Of a DNA stretch of 64,000 bases, positions 46,808 through 56,607 are shown piece after piece (position 1 is the stretch's first letter; the number at the start of each line of letters is the position of its first letter). The stretch is from assembly GCF_021397715.1 (NCBI RefSeq), contig NZ_CP090209.1, positions 62,001 through 126,000 on the forward strand. The letters run 5' to 3'. A program made the position numbers and the translations under genes. The DNA comes from Pantoea agglomerans. Lineage in GTDB: Bacteria > Pseudomonadota > Gammaproteobacteria > Enterobacterales > Enterobacteriaceae. The notes beneath the pieces are model-generated. The model worked only from the letters and a program-made list of their open reading frames with translations, was not told the origin of the DNA and ran no database searches.

Positions 46808-47644
46808 ATGAGAAATTTGCTCCTTACACTGTTTGTATCTTTCCCGCTTTGCTTATTTTCCGGCGTGTCACTGGCAGCCATGCAGGACGGTAAATATATT
46901 ATCGAAGCCTATGGCGGTTCCAGCACCAAAGGCGCGATGGCCGTCAGAAAGGACGGTAAATTACGGGCTACGCTGACAAAAAATAACGAAATCTCGCAGC
47001 TGGGCCAGATGCTGAAAGCTAAATATGGCGCTAACGTCGAGATCGTCAATAAAGGTGAGCTGTCGGCGCAGTCGAAGGATCTGTTACAGGGCCGCTATTT
47101 TTACCGCAAGAACAAAAGCTGGCGCGAAGAGATGGCGGCTTCGCCCGCCGATCTGATCCTGCTTAACTTTGCCACCAACGATGCTCGTCATTATCACTTC
47201 AAAGATATTGAACCGGATTATATCGTCAGTCCGGCGCAATACCGGGCAATCATGTCTGAACTGATCGCCGTGGCGCAGCAGTACGGCAAAGCGGTGATTG
47301 TGCAGGAGCCGCATCCGTTGTGCGGGCGGGCGGAAAAATGGAACGTTGCACCCTATGTGGCGCAGATCGATAACCTGACCCAGGCTGATGACGTGCCGCT
47401 GGTCCGGCAGTACCAGCGCATTCAGGAGATCGGGAACTGGCAGGCGATGATGTCACCCGACTGCATTCATCCCTCCGAAGCGCTCTATCAGATCAAAGCG
47501 CAGGAGACTTTCAGGGTAGTTGATCGTCAGTATGGCGCACAGATTAAGGCTGCGATTAATGCCCCGTCAGCGGCTGTTCCGCCATCTTCACGCGCCGCCA
47601 CAGACCGCCAGGGCGACAATGCCGGCGGCCAGGATGCCGGATAA
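46808..47644 (+). CDS. secreted SGNH-hydrolase family protein
   Basis: A 278-residue protein with a signal peptide (about 23 residues, ending SGVSLA) and an SGNH esterase-type core. Block I reads EAYGGSSTKG with the nucleophile Ser in place of GDS, block III reads LNFATNDA (Asn and Asp), and block V reads DCIHPS, giving the Asp-x-x-His catalytic pair. The tail after residue 255 is low-complexity. It is likely a periplasmic acyl esterase or acetyltransferase. It is divergent from the acyltransferase-3 gene, so the two may act on the same envelope sugar. Confidence 0.8.
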   Translation: MRNLLLTLFVSFPLCLFSGVSLAAMQDGKYIIEAYGGSSTKGAMAVRKDGKLRATLTKNNEISQLGQMLKAKYGANVEIVNKGELSAQSKDLLQGRYFYRKNKSWREEMAASPADLILLNFATNDARHYHFKDIEPDYIVSPAQYRAIMSELIAVAQQYGKAVIVQEPHPLCGRAEKWNVAPYVAQIDNLTQADDVPLVRQYQRIQEIGNWQAMMSPDCIHPSEALYQIKAQETFRVVDRQYGAQIKAAINAPSAAVPPSSRAATDRQGDNAGGQDAG

Positions 47645-47748
47645 ACGCACTTGCGGGCAGGCGCTGGAAAATGCCCGCTAAACTGCCGCCCGATCAGTGA
47701 TCTGGCGACGAAGAGTGTGGCTTTTGCCGCTTTGGTTAAAAAAGCGCG

Positions 47749-47919
47749 TCAAAGGTAGTGGCGGACACCATAAACGGCCCAGAACAGGGCATTGGCACCG
47801 AGATAAGCCCAGCATCCCCAGTAGGCAATCGGTTCGCGTTTGGTTCGGAGTTTAGGCAGGAATGCCAGTAAATAAAGCGCTGAGGCGATAAGCGAAACGA
47901 AATAGAAAAATTTCATCAT
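47749..47919 (-). CDS. small two-helix membrane protein, 56 residues
   Basis: A short gene on the minus strand starts MMKFFYFVSLIASALYLLAF and has a second helix AYWGCWAYLGANALFWAVYGV before its end VRHYL. A charged loop (KLRTKREP) separates the helices. AGGAGA precedes the start (ATG ATG at 47919/47916). I do not recognise the family. It lies downstream of the SGNH gene on the opposite strand and upstream of the RND pump. Confidence 0.7.
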   Translation of the reverse strand: MMKFFYFVSLIASALYLLAFLPKLRTKREPIAYWGCWAYLGANALFWAVYGVRHYL

Positions 47920-48218
47920 TCTCTCCTGTTTAATTTCCCTGGTTTTCAGGATAGCCAGGCCTCGCTATTTTGCTTAATGCGGATGCGATCGATTCTCTCT
48001 GACCGCCGACGTTCGGGCGACTTTTCTGAATGCTGGGGGCCAGCAGCAGCAGAATCCTGAGCAACCTCCGGCGGGATCCGTTTGCGCGGGAGAAAGAAAT
48101 GATACCGTCAGGATGTTTAGCCTGAACGTAACAAACTATAATCAGCGCTGCACCGCTTTGACACAACCGGCAGGAATGCCGGTTTTGCGCCCGCCTTAAA
48201 AAGGAAGAGACCCCGCTG

Positions 48219-51200
48219 ATGTTTTCTCGTTTTTTTATTTATCGTCCCGTCTTCGCATGGGTCGTTGCCATTCTTATCATGCTGCTTGGTGCGCTCTCCA
48301 TCACGCTATTGCCGGTTGAGCAATATCCTGATGTCGCGCCGCCATCGGTCAATATCAGTGCCACCTATACCGGTGCGTCCGCCGAGACGCTGGAAAACAG
48401 CGTCACCCAGGTGATTGAGCAGCAGCTGACCGGGCTGGATCACCTGCTTTACTTCACCTCCAGCAGCAGTTCGCAGGGCAATGTGACGGTGACGGTGACC
48501 TTCAGTCAGGGCACCGATCCTGACACCGCGCAGGTGCAGGTCCAGAACAAGGTGCAGCAGGCCCTGTCGCGCCTGCCCAGCGAGGTGCAGCAACTTGGCG
48601 TGACGGTCACGAAGTCGCAGTCAAACTTTTTGCTGGTGATGGGGCTGTATGACACCACGGGCAAGAGCAACAGCACCGATATCGGTGACTGGCTGGTGAG
48701 TAATATGCAGGAGCCGCTGGCCAGAACCGAAGGGGTAGGGGATATCCAGGTCTTCGGCGGGCAGTATGCGATGCGTATCTGGCTCGATCCGTTCAAGCTG
48801 AACGCCTATTCACTGCAGCCTTCTGACGTGACGGCAGCAATTCGCTCGCAGAATATCCAGATCTCAGCCGGTAAAATTGGTGGCCTGCCGTCACCTGAAA
48901 ATCAGCAACTGACCGCCACGGTCAGAGCGCAGTCACGGCTGCAGACGCCGGAGCAGTTCCGCAACATCATCGTTAAAAGCGATACCCGCGGGGCGGTTGT
49001 GCGCGTCGGTGACGTGGCCCGCGTCGAGCTGGGTGGCGAATCTTACGACATGACGACCCGGCTTAATGGTCATCCGGCGGCGGGTATCGGGGTGATGCTG
49101 GCACCGGGCGCCAATGCACTCAACACGGCGACGCTGGTAAAAAATAAAGTGGAGGAGTATCGCCACTCAATGCCGGAAGGCTACGAGGTCGCCTATGCGC
49201 TTGATAGCACCGACTTCATCAAAATCTCGGTGGAAGATGTGGTCATTACCCTGATCGAAGCGATAGCGCTGGTCGTGGTGGTGATGTACCTGTTCCTGCA
49301 AAACCTCCGCGCGACGCTGATCCCGGCGCTGGCGGTACCGGTGGTGCTGCTCGGTACCTTTGGCGTGCTGGCACTGTGCGGTTACACCATCAATACCCTG
49401 ACGCTGTTTGCCATGGTGCTGGCGATCGGGCTGCTGGTGGATGACGCGATCGTGGTGGTGGAGAACGTCGAGCGCATCATGCACGACGAAGGCCTGCCCG
49501 CCCGCGAGGCCACGGAAAAGTCGATGAAAGAGATTTCCGGTGCGCTGATTGCTATCGCGCTGGTGTTGTCGGCGGTCTTTCTGCCGATGGCCTTTTTCGC
49601 CGGATCGACCGGGGTGATCTATCGGCAATTTTCGGTCACTATCATTGCGGCCATGTCCTTCTCGGTGCTGGTGGCGCTGACGCTGACACCGGCGCTGTGT
49701 GGCATGTTGCTCCGCCCCGGAACGCCGCATCGCAAAGGTTTCTTTGGCGGATTTAATCGCTTCTACGCCGCCACGGAACGCCAGTATCGTCACAAAGTGG
49801 TCAGCACGCTGCGTCGTCCGCTGATTATGGTGTCGCTGTATGCTGCAATGGGTGTCGTGCTGTTTGTGATGTTCACCCGATTGCCGGGCAGCTTCCTGCC
49901 TACCGAGGACCAGGGCAGTATTATGCTTCAGGCGACCCTGCCCGCAGGCGCAACCGCCAGTCGCACTGAGGCGGTCAATAAGCAGATCATTGACTGGTTT
50001 CTGACCGAAGAGAAAGAGAACATCGATGTAGTGTTTACCATCAACGGCTTTAACTTCAGCGGCGCGGCGCAGAATGCCGGCATGGCGTTTATCAAACTGA
50101 AAAACTGGGATCAGCGTCCCGGCAAGGAGAACTCGGCGGAAGCGATCGCCGGGCGCGCCACCTATGCGCTCTCTGCGATTCGTGATGCGCAGATCTTTGC
50201 CCTGACGCCACCTTCGGTGCCCGGCCTGGGGCAGAATAATGGCTTCACCTATGAACTGCTGGCCAGTGGCGGCACTACCCGCGATCAACTGGGCCAGCTG
50301 CGTGATCAACTGCTACAGAGCGCCGCGAAAAGCCCTGAACTGATCGGGGTCCGTGCAAATATTCTGCCGCAGACGCCGCAGTTGCAGGTCGATATCGATA
50401 CCAGTAAGGCGGTGGCGCTGGGACTGCAGCTGGATGATGTGACCGATACCCTGACCAGCGCCTGGGGCGGTGCCTATATCAATGACTTTATCGATCGCGG
50501 CCGCGTCAAACGGGTCTATGTGCAGGGCGATGGTCAGTACCGGTCAGCACCGTCCGATCTGGATAAATGGTTTATCCGCAACAGTGAAGGCAGCATGACG
50601 CCATTCTCGGCCTTCGCCTCAACCCACTGGACCATGGGACCGGAGAGTCTCAATCGCTATAACGGCTCCGCTTCTTACGAAATCCAGGGGCAGAACGCGG
50701 AAGGCTACAGTTCCGGCGATGCGATGAACACCATTGAACGGCTGGCTAATGAGCTTCCAGCCGGCACGACCGGGGCCTGGAGCGGTCTCTCGCTGCAGGA
50801 GAAGCAGGCGGGCGGTCAGTCAACCACCCTGTATGCGATCTCAATTCTGGTGGTGTTCCTCTGTCTGGCCGCGCTGTATGAGAGCTGGTCAGTGCCGTTC
50901 TCGGTGCTGCTGGCGGTGCCGCTTGGCGTGCTGGGTACGGTGCTGGCGGTTGCCATGCGCGGATTGAGCAACGACATCTATTTCCAGGTGGCGTTACTGA
51001 CGACCGTCGGGCTGACTTCCAAGAACGCCATCCTGATTATTGAGTTTGCCGAGGAAGCGGTGCGTCAGGGAAGCTCGCTGAGTGCGGCGGCCCTGCAGGC
51101 GGCGCGCACCCGTTTACGGCCGATCATGATGACCTCGCTGGCGTTTATTGCCGGGGTGATCCCGCTGGCGGTCGCCACCGGAGCCGGGGCCAACAGTCGT

Positions 51201-51323
51201 ATCGCGATCGGCACCGGTATTATTGGCGGAACGCTGGCGGGTACGGTGCTGGCGCTGTTCTTTGTGCCACTGTTCTTTGTGCTGGTGAAGCATTATCTCA
51301 CCCGACATCGTAAGGCCGGATAA
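48219..51323 (+). CDS. RND-family multidrug efflux transporter (AcrB/AcrD type)
   Basis: A 1034-residue inner-membrane proton-driven pump, close to AcrB (1049) and AcrD (1037). Twelve membrane helices and two large periplasmic loops are visible. The proton-relay aspartates are in GLLVDDAIVVVENV (helix 4), the partner lysine is in TSKNAILIIEFAEE (helix 10), and the helix 12 region reads GTGIIGGTLAG. AAGGAAG lies about ten bases upstream of the ATG. No membrane fusion protein or TolC gene lies next to it, so it must borrow AcrA/TolC-type partners, as E. coli AcrD does. The substrate range is unknown. Confidence 0.95.
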   Translation: MFSRFFIYRPVFAWVVAILIMLLGALSITLLPVEQYPDVAPPSVNISATYTGASAETLENSVTQVIEQQLTGLDHLLYFTSSSSSQGNVTVTVTFSQGTDPDTAQVQVQNKVQQALSRLPSEVQQLGVTVTKSQSNFLLVMGLYDTTGKSNSTDIGDWLVSNMQEPLARTEGVGDIQVFGGQYAMRIWLDPFKLNAYSLQPSDVTAAIRSQNIQISAGKIGGLPSPENQQLTATVRAQSRLQTPEQFRNIIVKSDTRGAVVRVGDVARVELGGESYDMTTRLNGHPAAGIGVMLAPGANALNTATLVKNKVEEYRHSMPEGYEVAYALDSTDFIKISVEDVVITLIEAIALVVVVMYLFLQNLRATLIPALAVPVVLLGTFGVLALCGYTINTLTLFAMVLAIGLLVDDAIVVVENVERIMHDEGLPAREATEKSMKEISGALIAIALVLSAVFLPMAFFAGSTGVIYRQFSVTIIAAMSFSVLVALTLTPALCGMLLRPGTPHRKGFFGGFNRFYAATERQYRHKVVSTLRRPLIMVSLYAAMGVVLFVMFTRLPGSFLPTEDQGSIMLQATLPAGATASRTEAVNKQIIDWFLTEEKENIDVVFTINGFNFSGAAQNAGMAFIKLKNWDQRPGKENSAEAIAGRATYALSAIRDAQIFALTPPSVPGLGQNNGFTYELLASGGTTRDQLGQLRDQLLQSAAKSPELIGVRANILPQTPQLQVDIDTSKAVALGLQLDDVTDTLTSAWGGAYINDFIDRGRVKRVYVQGDGQYRSAPSDLDKWFIRNSEGSMTPFSAFASTHWTMGPESLNRYNGSASYEIQGQNAEGYSSGDAMNTIERLANELPAGTTGAWSGLSLQEKQAGGQSTTLYAISILVVFLCLAALYESWSVPFSVLLAVPLGVLGTVLAVAMRGLSNDIYFQVALLTTVGLTSKNAILIIEFAEEAVRQGSSLSAAALQAARTRLRPIMMTSLAFIAGVIPLAVATGAGANSRIAIGTGIIGGTLAGTVLALFFVPLFFVLVKHYLTRHRKAG

Positions 51324-51460
51324 CCGTCTGGTACGTCTGCGGGTTCGCCTGCAGACGTGCTGATCCGCGGCATAGGGATGTTTTTCAGGATGGATTCAGT
51401 GGGGGATCTGTCGTGCAGAAGTGAGATGCCATTCCATGGCGTAAAACGTCCTAAGGCGCC

Positions 51461-51646
51461 TTATTCAGAATTACTTGCAGGACGCCGACTGATTCTGCCC
51501 CCTTTCCGACCGGCTTCCCTGGCTTTTTCATGATCGTTTTTGAAATTGCCTCCACTGACCTTGCCTCCTGCACTGCCAGCTTCGCTCGCACGGCCCGGAT
51601 CGTTGGCAAAATTGCCGGCACCACCTCTGTATTTCTGTTGTGTCAT
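51461..51646 (-). CDS. KGG-motif general stress protein (YciG/Con-10-like)
   Basis: A 61-residue hydrophilic protein with two or three copies of the stress-induced repeat: RGGAGNFANDPGRASEAG, then SGGNFKNDHEKAREAG and GRKGGRISRR. It closely resembles E. coli YciG. AGGAGGT precedes the ATG at 51646 by about eight bases. RpoS-type regulation is likely by family. Confidence 0.9.
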   Translation of the reverse strand: MTQQKYRGGAGNFANDPGRASEAGSAGGKVSGGNFKNDHEKAREAGRKGGRISRRPASNSE

Positions 51647-51850
51647 AGTGAGACCTCCTATCAATGTTCCATTAGATAAAAAGGACTAGCTAGTCACATC
51701 ACGAAGCATAGATGACCGCTTCGTTTATGCAAATGCACATCTGAAAAAGCGTGAAATTGTTTCGATCATGACCTTGTGCCGTGGCTGAACCGGCAGCGAT
51801 CCCGCCATCCCCAGGCTACCCTTATAAGCTCAACGAAAAAGGAGAACGCG

Positions 51851-52147
51851 ATGACTGATGCAACCTTAATCGATACGCTTGAGTTTGGTTCTGATCAACA
51901 GAAGCAAAAATATGAAATTTACGGTGAGGATGACCGGACGCCTACCCACGCGGTCATATACCGTCAGCAGCAAGGCGAATGGCAGCCGCTGGACGAAACG
52001 CTGAGCTTTGCCGCCCTGGATGAACAGCAGGAAGTGACCGGTTCAATGGGGTATGGCGCTGGCGACAGCCTGCCGGACCTGCGCGACTTACCGGCTGAAG
52101 CCCGACAGCGCTGCGAGCAACACTGGCAGCAGAGCCGTAATGGGTAA
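51851..52147 (+). CDS. hypothetical protein, 98 residues
   Basis: A soluble acidic protein: MTDATLIDTLEFGSDQQKQK, a HAVIYRQQQGEWQPLDETLSF strand pair and an acidic C-terminal helix. GGAG lies seven bases before the ATG at 51851, which is preferred over the longer frame. The family is not recognised. Confidence 0.65.
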   Translation: MTDATLIDTLEFGSDQQKQKYEIYGEDDRTPTHAVIYRQQQGEWQPLDETLSFAALDEQQEVTGSMGYGAGDSLPDLRDLPAEARQRCEQHWQQSRNG

Positions 52148-52235
52148 GCAGTAAATTTGCCGGGGACGCCTCCCGGCTTATTTTATGCTGCCTGATCGCG
52201 CTGCTTTCATTATTTTCACCAACTACAGCAATCGT

Positions 52236-52262
52236 TAAAGATATTCCCGCTACTGGCGATAA
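52236..52262 (+). promoter_or_regulatory. candidate sigma-28 promoter for the FIST chemoreceptor
   Basis: TAAA-N15-GGCGATAA differs from the flagellar sigma-28 consensus (TAAA-N15-GCCGATAA) at one base. It lies about 150 bases before the start of the FIST-chemoreceptor gene. Confidence 0.6.
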
Positions 52263-52413
52263 CGAACAGGCGTTGAGCGTGCCGACCAGTGATGATTCCG
52301 GCCCTCAGCGTTGAGTTCTGAACGCGTACGGACCTGCTTTTAGCCCTCCTTTTTGACACACCAGAAAGCGCTTTTAAGCGCAAAATCCTTCTTATCACAG
52401 CGAAAACAATAAT

Positions 52414-54387
52414 ATGTCGATGATTAAGGCGATAAAAAAACGCCTGCCTGCCGCCCGCTTTGGGCGCAGCAGCCAGCCTGCGAATGGCACTTTTGATTGT
52501 CGTGCGTTGCCGGCATCGCTTGCCGCCGCCGGCCTGAGCAACCGCGCTGGTGGTCTGTTGATGACCTTTGTGCCGCCCGAAGCGGATTTCCAGCGGGTCA
52601 GTCACGCCTGGCAGCGGTTTACCTCTGCTGACCTGACGGTGCTGACGCTTTCTTCTAACGGCGCCCTGAGCAGCAGCGGTAAACAGAGCACCTATTGTGA
52701 CGGTGCCGGCCAGCAAGGCAGCTGGCTCTGGTTACCGGACAGCCTGATTGCGCGGCATGAAACGCACATTATTGACCTGCATGGTCAGGATACCCACACC
52801 GCCAGCCAGCGCATCACCGCGATACAACAGGAGCTGGAACGGTTACCGTTGCGGATGCCGCTCTCAGCCGATCGGACCTTTGCGATGATCTACTGCGACG
52901 GTCTTTCTGCCTCGGAAGGTTTCCTGATGCAGGCCTGGTACAATAGCGGGCGTTTTCCCTGTCTGGCGATCGGCGGATCGGCTGGCGGTAAAATCAGCTT
53001 TGACGGCACCTGGATTGGCGTCGGCGGCGAGATATTACAGGGCAAAGCGGTGATTATTTTTTGCCAGATGGCGGCGGGGAAATCCTTTGCCCCGTTCAAG
53101 AGTCAGAACTTCACACCGCTCGACACCAGCTGGTTAATCGCCGAGGCTGACCCGATTGCGCGCACCGTCAGCTCGGTATTTAACCGCCAGGGAGAGCAGC
53201 AATCGCTGATTTCTGCGCTCTGCACCCATCTGAACTGCCAGGCGACGCAGCTCACCGAGCGACTGCAGGGCCTGACGTTTGGCGTGAAGGTGGGCGACGA
53301 ATACTTTATTCGTTCGGTTGCCCGAATCGAGTCCGACAGCGTGCGCTTCTTCTGCGATCTGGAGTTTGGCGATCGGCTGTTTCTGATGCAGGAAAAAGAT
53401 TTTAAACAGGCCACCCAGCAGGAGTGGCAGGCTTTCGCCCGTCAGCACGGCAAACCAGCGGCGATCCTGATGAACGACTGCATCCTGCGTCGCGTCGGGA
53501 ATGCCGGTCAGTTGCATGACGCCCATTTTTTTAAAGGGATTCCGGCGGCGGGGTTCTCCAGCTTCGGTGAGATCCTGGGCGTGCCGATCAACCAGACACT
53601 GTCGGCGCTGGTGTTCTTTCATCACGATGTGAAAGCGATGAGTCAGTTCCCGGTGGAGTACGCCGGTTACGCTGCGCACTATGCGCAACGGGCATTACGT
53701 CGCTGGGAAGCGCTGAACAGCGTGCAGAGTGGCGTGCTTAACCGGGTCATTAACTATCAGCAGGCGCTGATGCCGCTGATGGAGGCCCTGCCAGTGCTGG
53801 AGAGCGCCACGCAAAGTCAGGGTGAAGCCCTGAGCGTGGCAGAAAACAGTATTCGTGCCATCAGCGATATTGCTGGCCAGAGCCAGCAGGCGCAGGAGCG
53901 GCTCGATGACGGGCTGGACGATCTGGAAAAAATCTCGCACGGGATTAATGAGATCACTCATGGCATCAGTAATATCGCCTTCCAGACCAACATTCTGGCA
54001 CTAAACGCGGCGGTGGAAGCGGCTCGCGCCGGAGAAGCGGGTCGGGGTTTTGCGGTGGTGGCTGGCGAAGTGCGACGCCTTGCGCACTCGTCCAAAGAGC
54101 AGGCAGAAGCCACGGCCAGTAACATCAGTGACGCGGTAACGACAATTTCACGTATCCGCCGGGTGGCCAGTGACAGCGCGCACACCGCTACCCAGATGGC
54201 CGCACGCAGCATCAATGCGGCAGACACGCTGGCGACGATGAATCAGCAGACCCGTCATGAGCGCGCCGATATCGCTAAACATCTTGGCAGCCTGCGTGAA
54301 CTCAGTCAGGGCATGGAGGCAATGCAGGACGCGGTGGCGCAGCTCAGGGTGCTACAGACCCTGTCAGGCGGAAAGGTTAATGGCTGA
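52414..54387 (+). CDS. soluble FIST-domain chemoreceptor
   Basis: A 657-residue protein with no membrane segment. FIST_N occupies about residues 45-235 ([20 protein letters not shown]) and FIST_C about 255-400 ([23 protein letters not shown]). A methyl-accepting signalling domain follows, with its tip [15 protein letters not shown] near residue 520 and [18 protein letters not shown] after it. FIST domains bind small ligands such as amino acids (known). It lacks a C-terminal CheR pentapeptide and a HAMP domain. It would sense an intracellular ligand and feed CheA. The neighbouring genes are unrelated. Confidence 0.92.
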   Translation: MSMIKAIKKRLPAARFGRSSQPANGTFDCRALPASLAAAGLSNRAGGLLMTFVPPEADFQRVSHAWQRFTSADLTVLTLSSNGALSSSGKQSTYCDGAGQQGSWLWLPDSLIARHETHIIDLHGQDTHTASQRITAIQQELERLPLRMPLSADRTFAMIYCDGLSASEGFLMQAWYNSGRFPCLAIGGSAGGKISFDGTWIGVGGEILQGKAVIIFCQMAAGKSFAPFKSQNFTPLDTSWLIAEADPIARTVSSVFNRQGEQQSLISALCTHLNCQATQLTERLQGLTFGVKVGDEYFIRSVARIESDSVRFFCDLEFGDRLFLMQEKDFKQATQQEWQAFARQHGKPAAILMNDCILRRVGNAGQLHDAHFFKGIPAAGFSSFGEILGVPINQTLSALVFFHHDVKAMSQFPVEYAGYAAHYAQRALRRWEALNSVQSGVLNRVINYQQALMPLMEALPVLESATQSQGEALSVAENSIRAISDIAGQSQQAQERLDDGLDDLEKISHGINEITHGISNIAFQTNILALNAAVEAARAGEAGRGFAVVAGEVRRLAHSSKEQAEATASNISDAVTTISRIRRVASDSAHTATQMAARSINAADTLATMNQQTRHERADIAKHLGSLRELSQGMEAMQDAVAQLRVLQTLSGGKVNG

Positions 54388-54491
54388 TTAGTAAGCTGAA
54401 AAGACAACAAAGTGCGGTGCAAGCGGATCGGCCAGGCAAGCCGGGCCGGCAGTTGTTACACTTGACGGTGATTAACCACGCAGAGGTACCA

Positions 54492-55508
54492 ATGAAAATT
54501 AAAAGTTATGCAGCCATGCAGGCTGGTCAGGCACTTGAACTGTATGAATATGACGCTGCTGAACTTGCAGCAGAAGAAGTTGAAGTCGAGGTTGAGTATT
54601 GTGGCGTCTGCCACTCTGACCTGTCGATGATCGATAACGAGTGGGGCATTTCTCAGTTCCCTGTTATTGCCGGGCACGAAGTGATTGGACGGGTTTCTGC
54701 GCTGGGCGATGCGGCCAAAAACAAAGGTCTGTCGGTGGGTCAGCGGGTTGGCATTGGCTGGACCGCCAAGAGCTGCCAGCACTGCGATGCCTGTATCAAT
54801 GGTGAGCAGGTTAACTGTCAGCAGGGCAGCACGCCAACCATCATGAATAAAGGTGGTTTTGCTGAGAAACTGCGTGCCGACTGGCAATGGGTTATTCCGC
54901 TGCCGGAGAAACTGGACGTTGCCACTGCGGGTCCGCTGCTGTGTGGCGGCATCACCGTCTTTAAACCGCTGCTGATGAGTAATATCACCGCCACCAGTCG
55001 TGTAGGCGTGATCGGTATCGGTGGCCTGGGCCACATTGCCATCAAGATTCTGCACGCAATGGGTGCCGAAGTGGTGGCCTTCAGCTCTACGCCAGATAAA
55101 AAGCAATCGATTCTGGACATGGGTGCAGATGAAGTGGTGAACAGCCGTGACGCTGAAGCGCTGAAGCAGCAGGCGGGTCGTTTCGATCTGATCCTCAGCA
55201 CCGTCGCGGTCGATCTGGACTGGAAACCCTATTTCGCGGCGCTGGCACCAAAAGGGAAATTCCATACCGTCGGCGCAGTGATGAAACCGTTCCAGGTCGG
55301 TGCGTTTGACCTGATCATGGGTGACAAAGCGGTAACGGGTTCGTCCACTGGCTCGCCGGGTCAGCTGCGTTCGTTACTGAAGCTGGCGTCCCGTGCTGAT
55401 ATCGCACCACAGGTGGAGTTCTTCCCGATGTCAGACATCAATAAAGCGCTGGAACACGTACGCGCCGGTAAAGCCAATTACCGCGTGGTGCTGAAAGCCG
55501 ATTTCTGA
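54492..55508 (+). CDS. ahr: NADPH-dependent aldehyde reductase (YjgB/Ahr type)
   Basis: A 338-residue Zn-dependent reductase very like E. coli Ahr: [50 protein letters not shown], and the structural zinc cysteines in [17 protein letters not shown]. The [11 protein letters not shown] nucleotide loop and VVLKADF end are the same. It reduces a broad range of aldehydes. The ATG at 54492 gives the family N-terminus; the frame is open for 25 more codons upstream. A strong terminator follows. Confidence 0.92.
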   Translation: MKIKSYAAMQAGQALELYEYDAAELAAEEVEVEVEYCGVCHSDLSMIDNEWGISQFPVIAGHEVIGRVSALGDAAKNKGLSVGQRVGIGWTAKSCQHCDACINGEQVNCQQGSTPTIMNKGGFAEKLRADWQWVIPLPEKLDVATAGPLLCGGITVFKPLLMSNITATSRVGVIGIGGLGHIAIKILHAMGAEVVAFSSTPDKKQSILDMGADEVVNSRDAEALKQQAGRFDLILSTVAVDLDWKPYFAALAPKGKFHTVGAVMKPFQVGAFDLIMGDKAVTGSSTGSPGQLRSLLKLASRADIAPQVEFFPMSDINKALEHVRAGKANYRVVLKADF

Positions 55509-55530
55509 TGATCGTGTTATAAAAATTCCC

Positions 55531-55560
55531 TGCCGCAGATAACTGCGGCATTTTTGTTTT
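55531..55560 (+). terminator. terminator after ahr
   Basis: TGCCGCAG pairs perfectly with CTGCGGCA over a four-base loop and is followed by TTTTTGTTTT. Confidence 0.93.
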
Positions 55561-55781
55561 GTCCTCTGATTCACCCTTTCCTTCCTGTTGCTGAGCAGCG
55601 TCTGAACATTTTCCAGTTGAATTAACCGCACTGCATTCACCAACAGCAGGTTGGCCCGATTTCATCGATCACTGTCCATTGAGCCTGTCACGCCGTCGTC
55701 TGTAACCGGGTAAAGTCACATTATCGCAACCACAGCGTTGTCGACGCTGATTGTACTGAACCGAACTTTGACCGGAGCCTG

Positions 55782-56564
55782 ATGATGAAATTAACCCAAG
55801 TCCGTAATGCCACGCTGATGCTGCACTATGCCGGCAAGAAATTCCTGATTGACCCGATGCTGGCTGAAAAAGAAGCCTGGCCGGGCTTTGAAGGGAGCGC
55901 TCGTCCGCACCTGAGAAATCCGATGGTTGAACTGCCGATGCCGGTTTCACAACTGCTGGATGCCGATGCGGTTATTCTTACCCATACGCATACCGATCAC
56001 TGGGACGAGGCCGCGCAGCAGCAGCTACCAAAGACCATGATGATTTATACCCAGAACCACAGTGACGCCGAACTGATTCGTTCTCAGGGCTTTCACAACG
56101 TTCAGGTCTTGCAGGAAGAAAACCGATTTGTGGATGGCCTGACGATCTATAAAACTGACGGTCAGCATGGCAGTAATGCGCTGTATGCCGACAAAGTGAT
56201 GGCCGATCTGCTGGGCGATGCCTGTGGACTGGTGTTTACCCATCCGGACGAAAAAACGCTCTACATTGCTGGTGACACAGTCTGGGTTAAGCCCTATGTG
56301 CGAAGCCTGCAACGTTTTCAGCCGGACGTGGTGGTGCTGAATATTGGTAATGCGACCCACGATCTTTATGGCCCGATTATTATGGGTAAAGAGGATACAC
56401 TGCATACGTTAAACATTGTGCCTCAGGCAACGCTGGTGGCTTCGCACATGGAAGCGATCAACCACTGTCTGCTGACCCGTGCTGAACTGCGTGCTTACAC
56501 CGAAGAACAGGGCATTGCCGATAACGTGCTGATTCCGCAGGATGGTGAAACCATAACCTTCTGA
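55782..56564 (+). CDS. metallo-beta-lactamase-fold hydrolase
   Basis: A 260-residue protein with an intact binuclear metal motif HTHTDHWD (about residues 67-74), a TLYIAGDTVW strand holding the bridging Asp, and a late VASHMEA His. It resembles the UlaG-like, cytoplasmic branch of metal-dependent hydrolases. There is no signal peptide. The substrate is unknown. It lies 43 bases before a GlxA-type regulator on the same strand. Confidence 0.88.
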   Translation: MMKLTQVRNATLMLHYAGKKFLIDPMLAEKEAWPGFEGSARPHLRNPMVELPMPVSQLLDADAVILTHTHTDHWDEAAQQQLPKTMMIYTQNHSDAELIRSQGFHNVQVLQEENRFVDGLTIYKTDGQHGSNALYADKVMADLLGDACGLVFTHPDEKTLYIAGDTVWVKPYVRSLQRFQPDVVVLNIGNATHDLYGPIIMGKEDTLHTLNIVPQATLVASHMEAINHCLLTRAELRAYTEEQGIADNVLIPQDGETITF

Positions 56565-56607
56565 TCGGTCAGAACAGGGCGGTATTGAGATGAATAAGGG
56601 GAACGAG

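Noticed and set aside
49167-50309. 380-codon open frame on the minus strand
   Set aside because: It lies entirely inside the RND pump gene on the other strand, with His/Gln/Arg-rich composition typical of an antisense shadow in GC-rich DNA.
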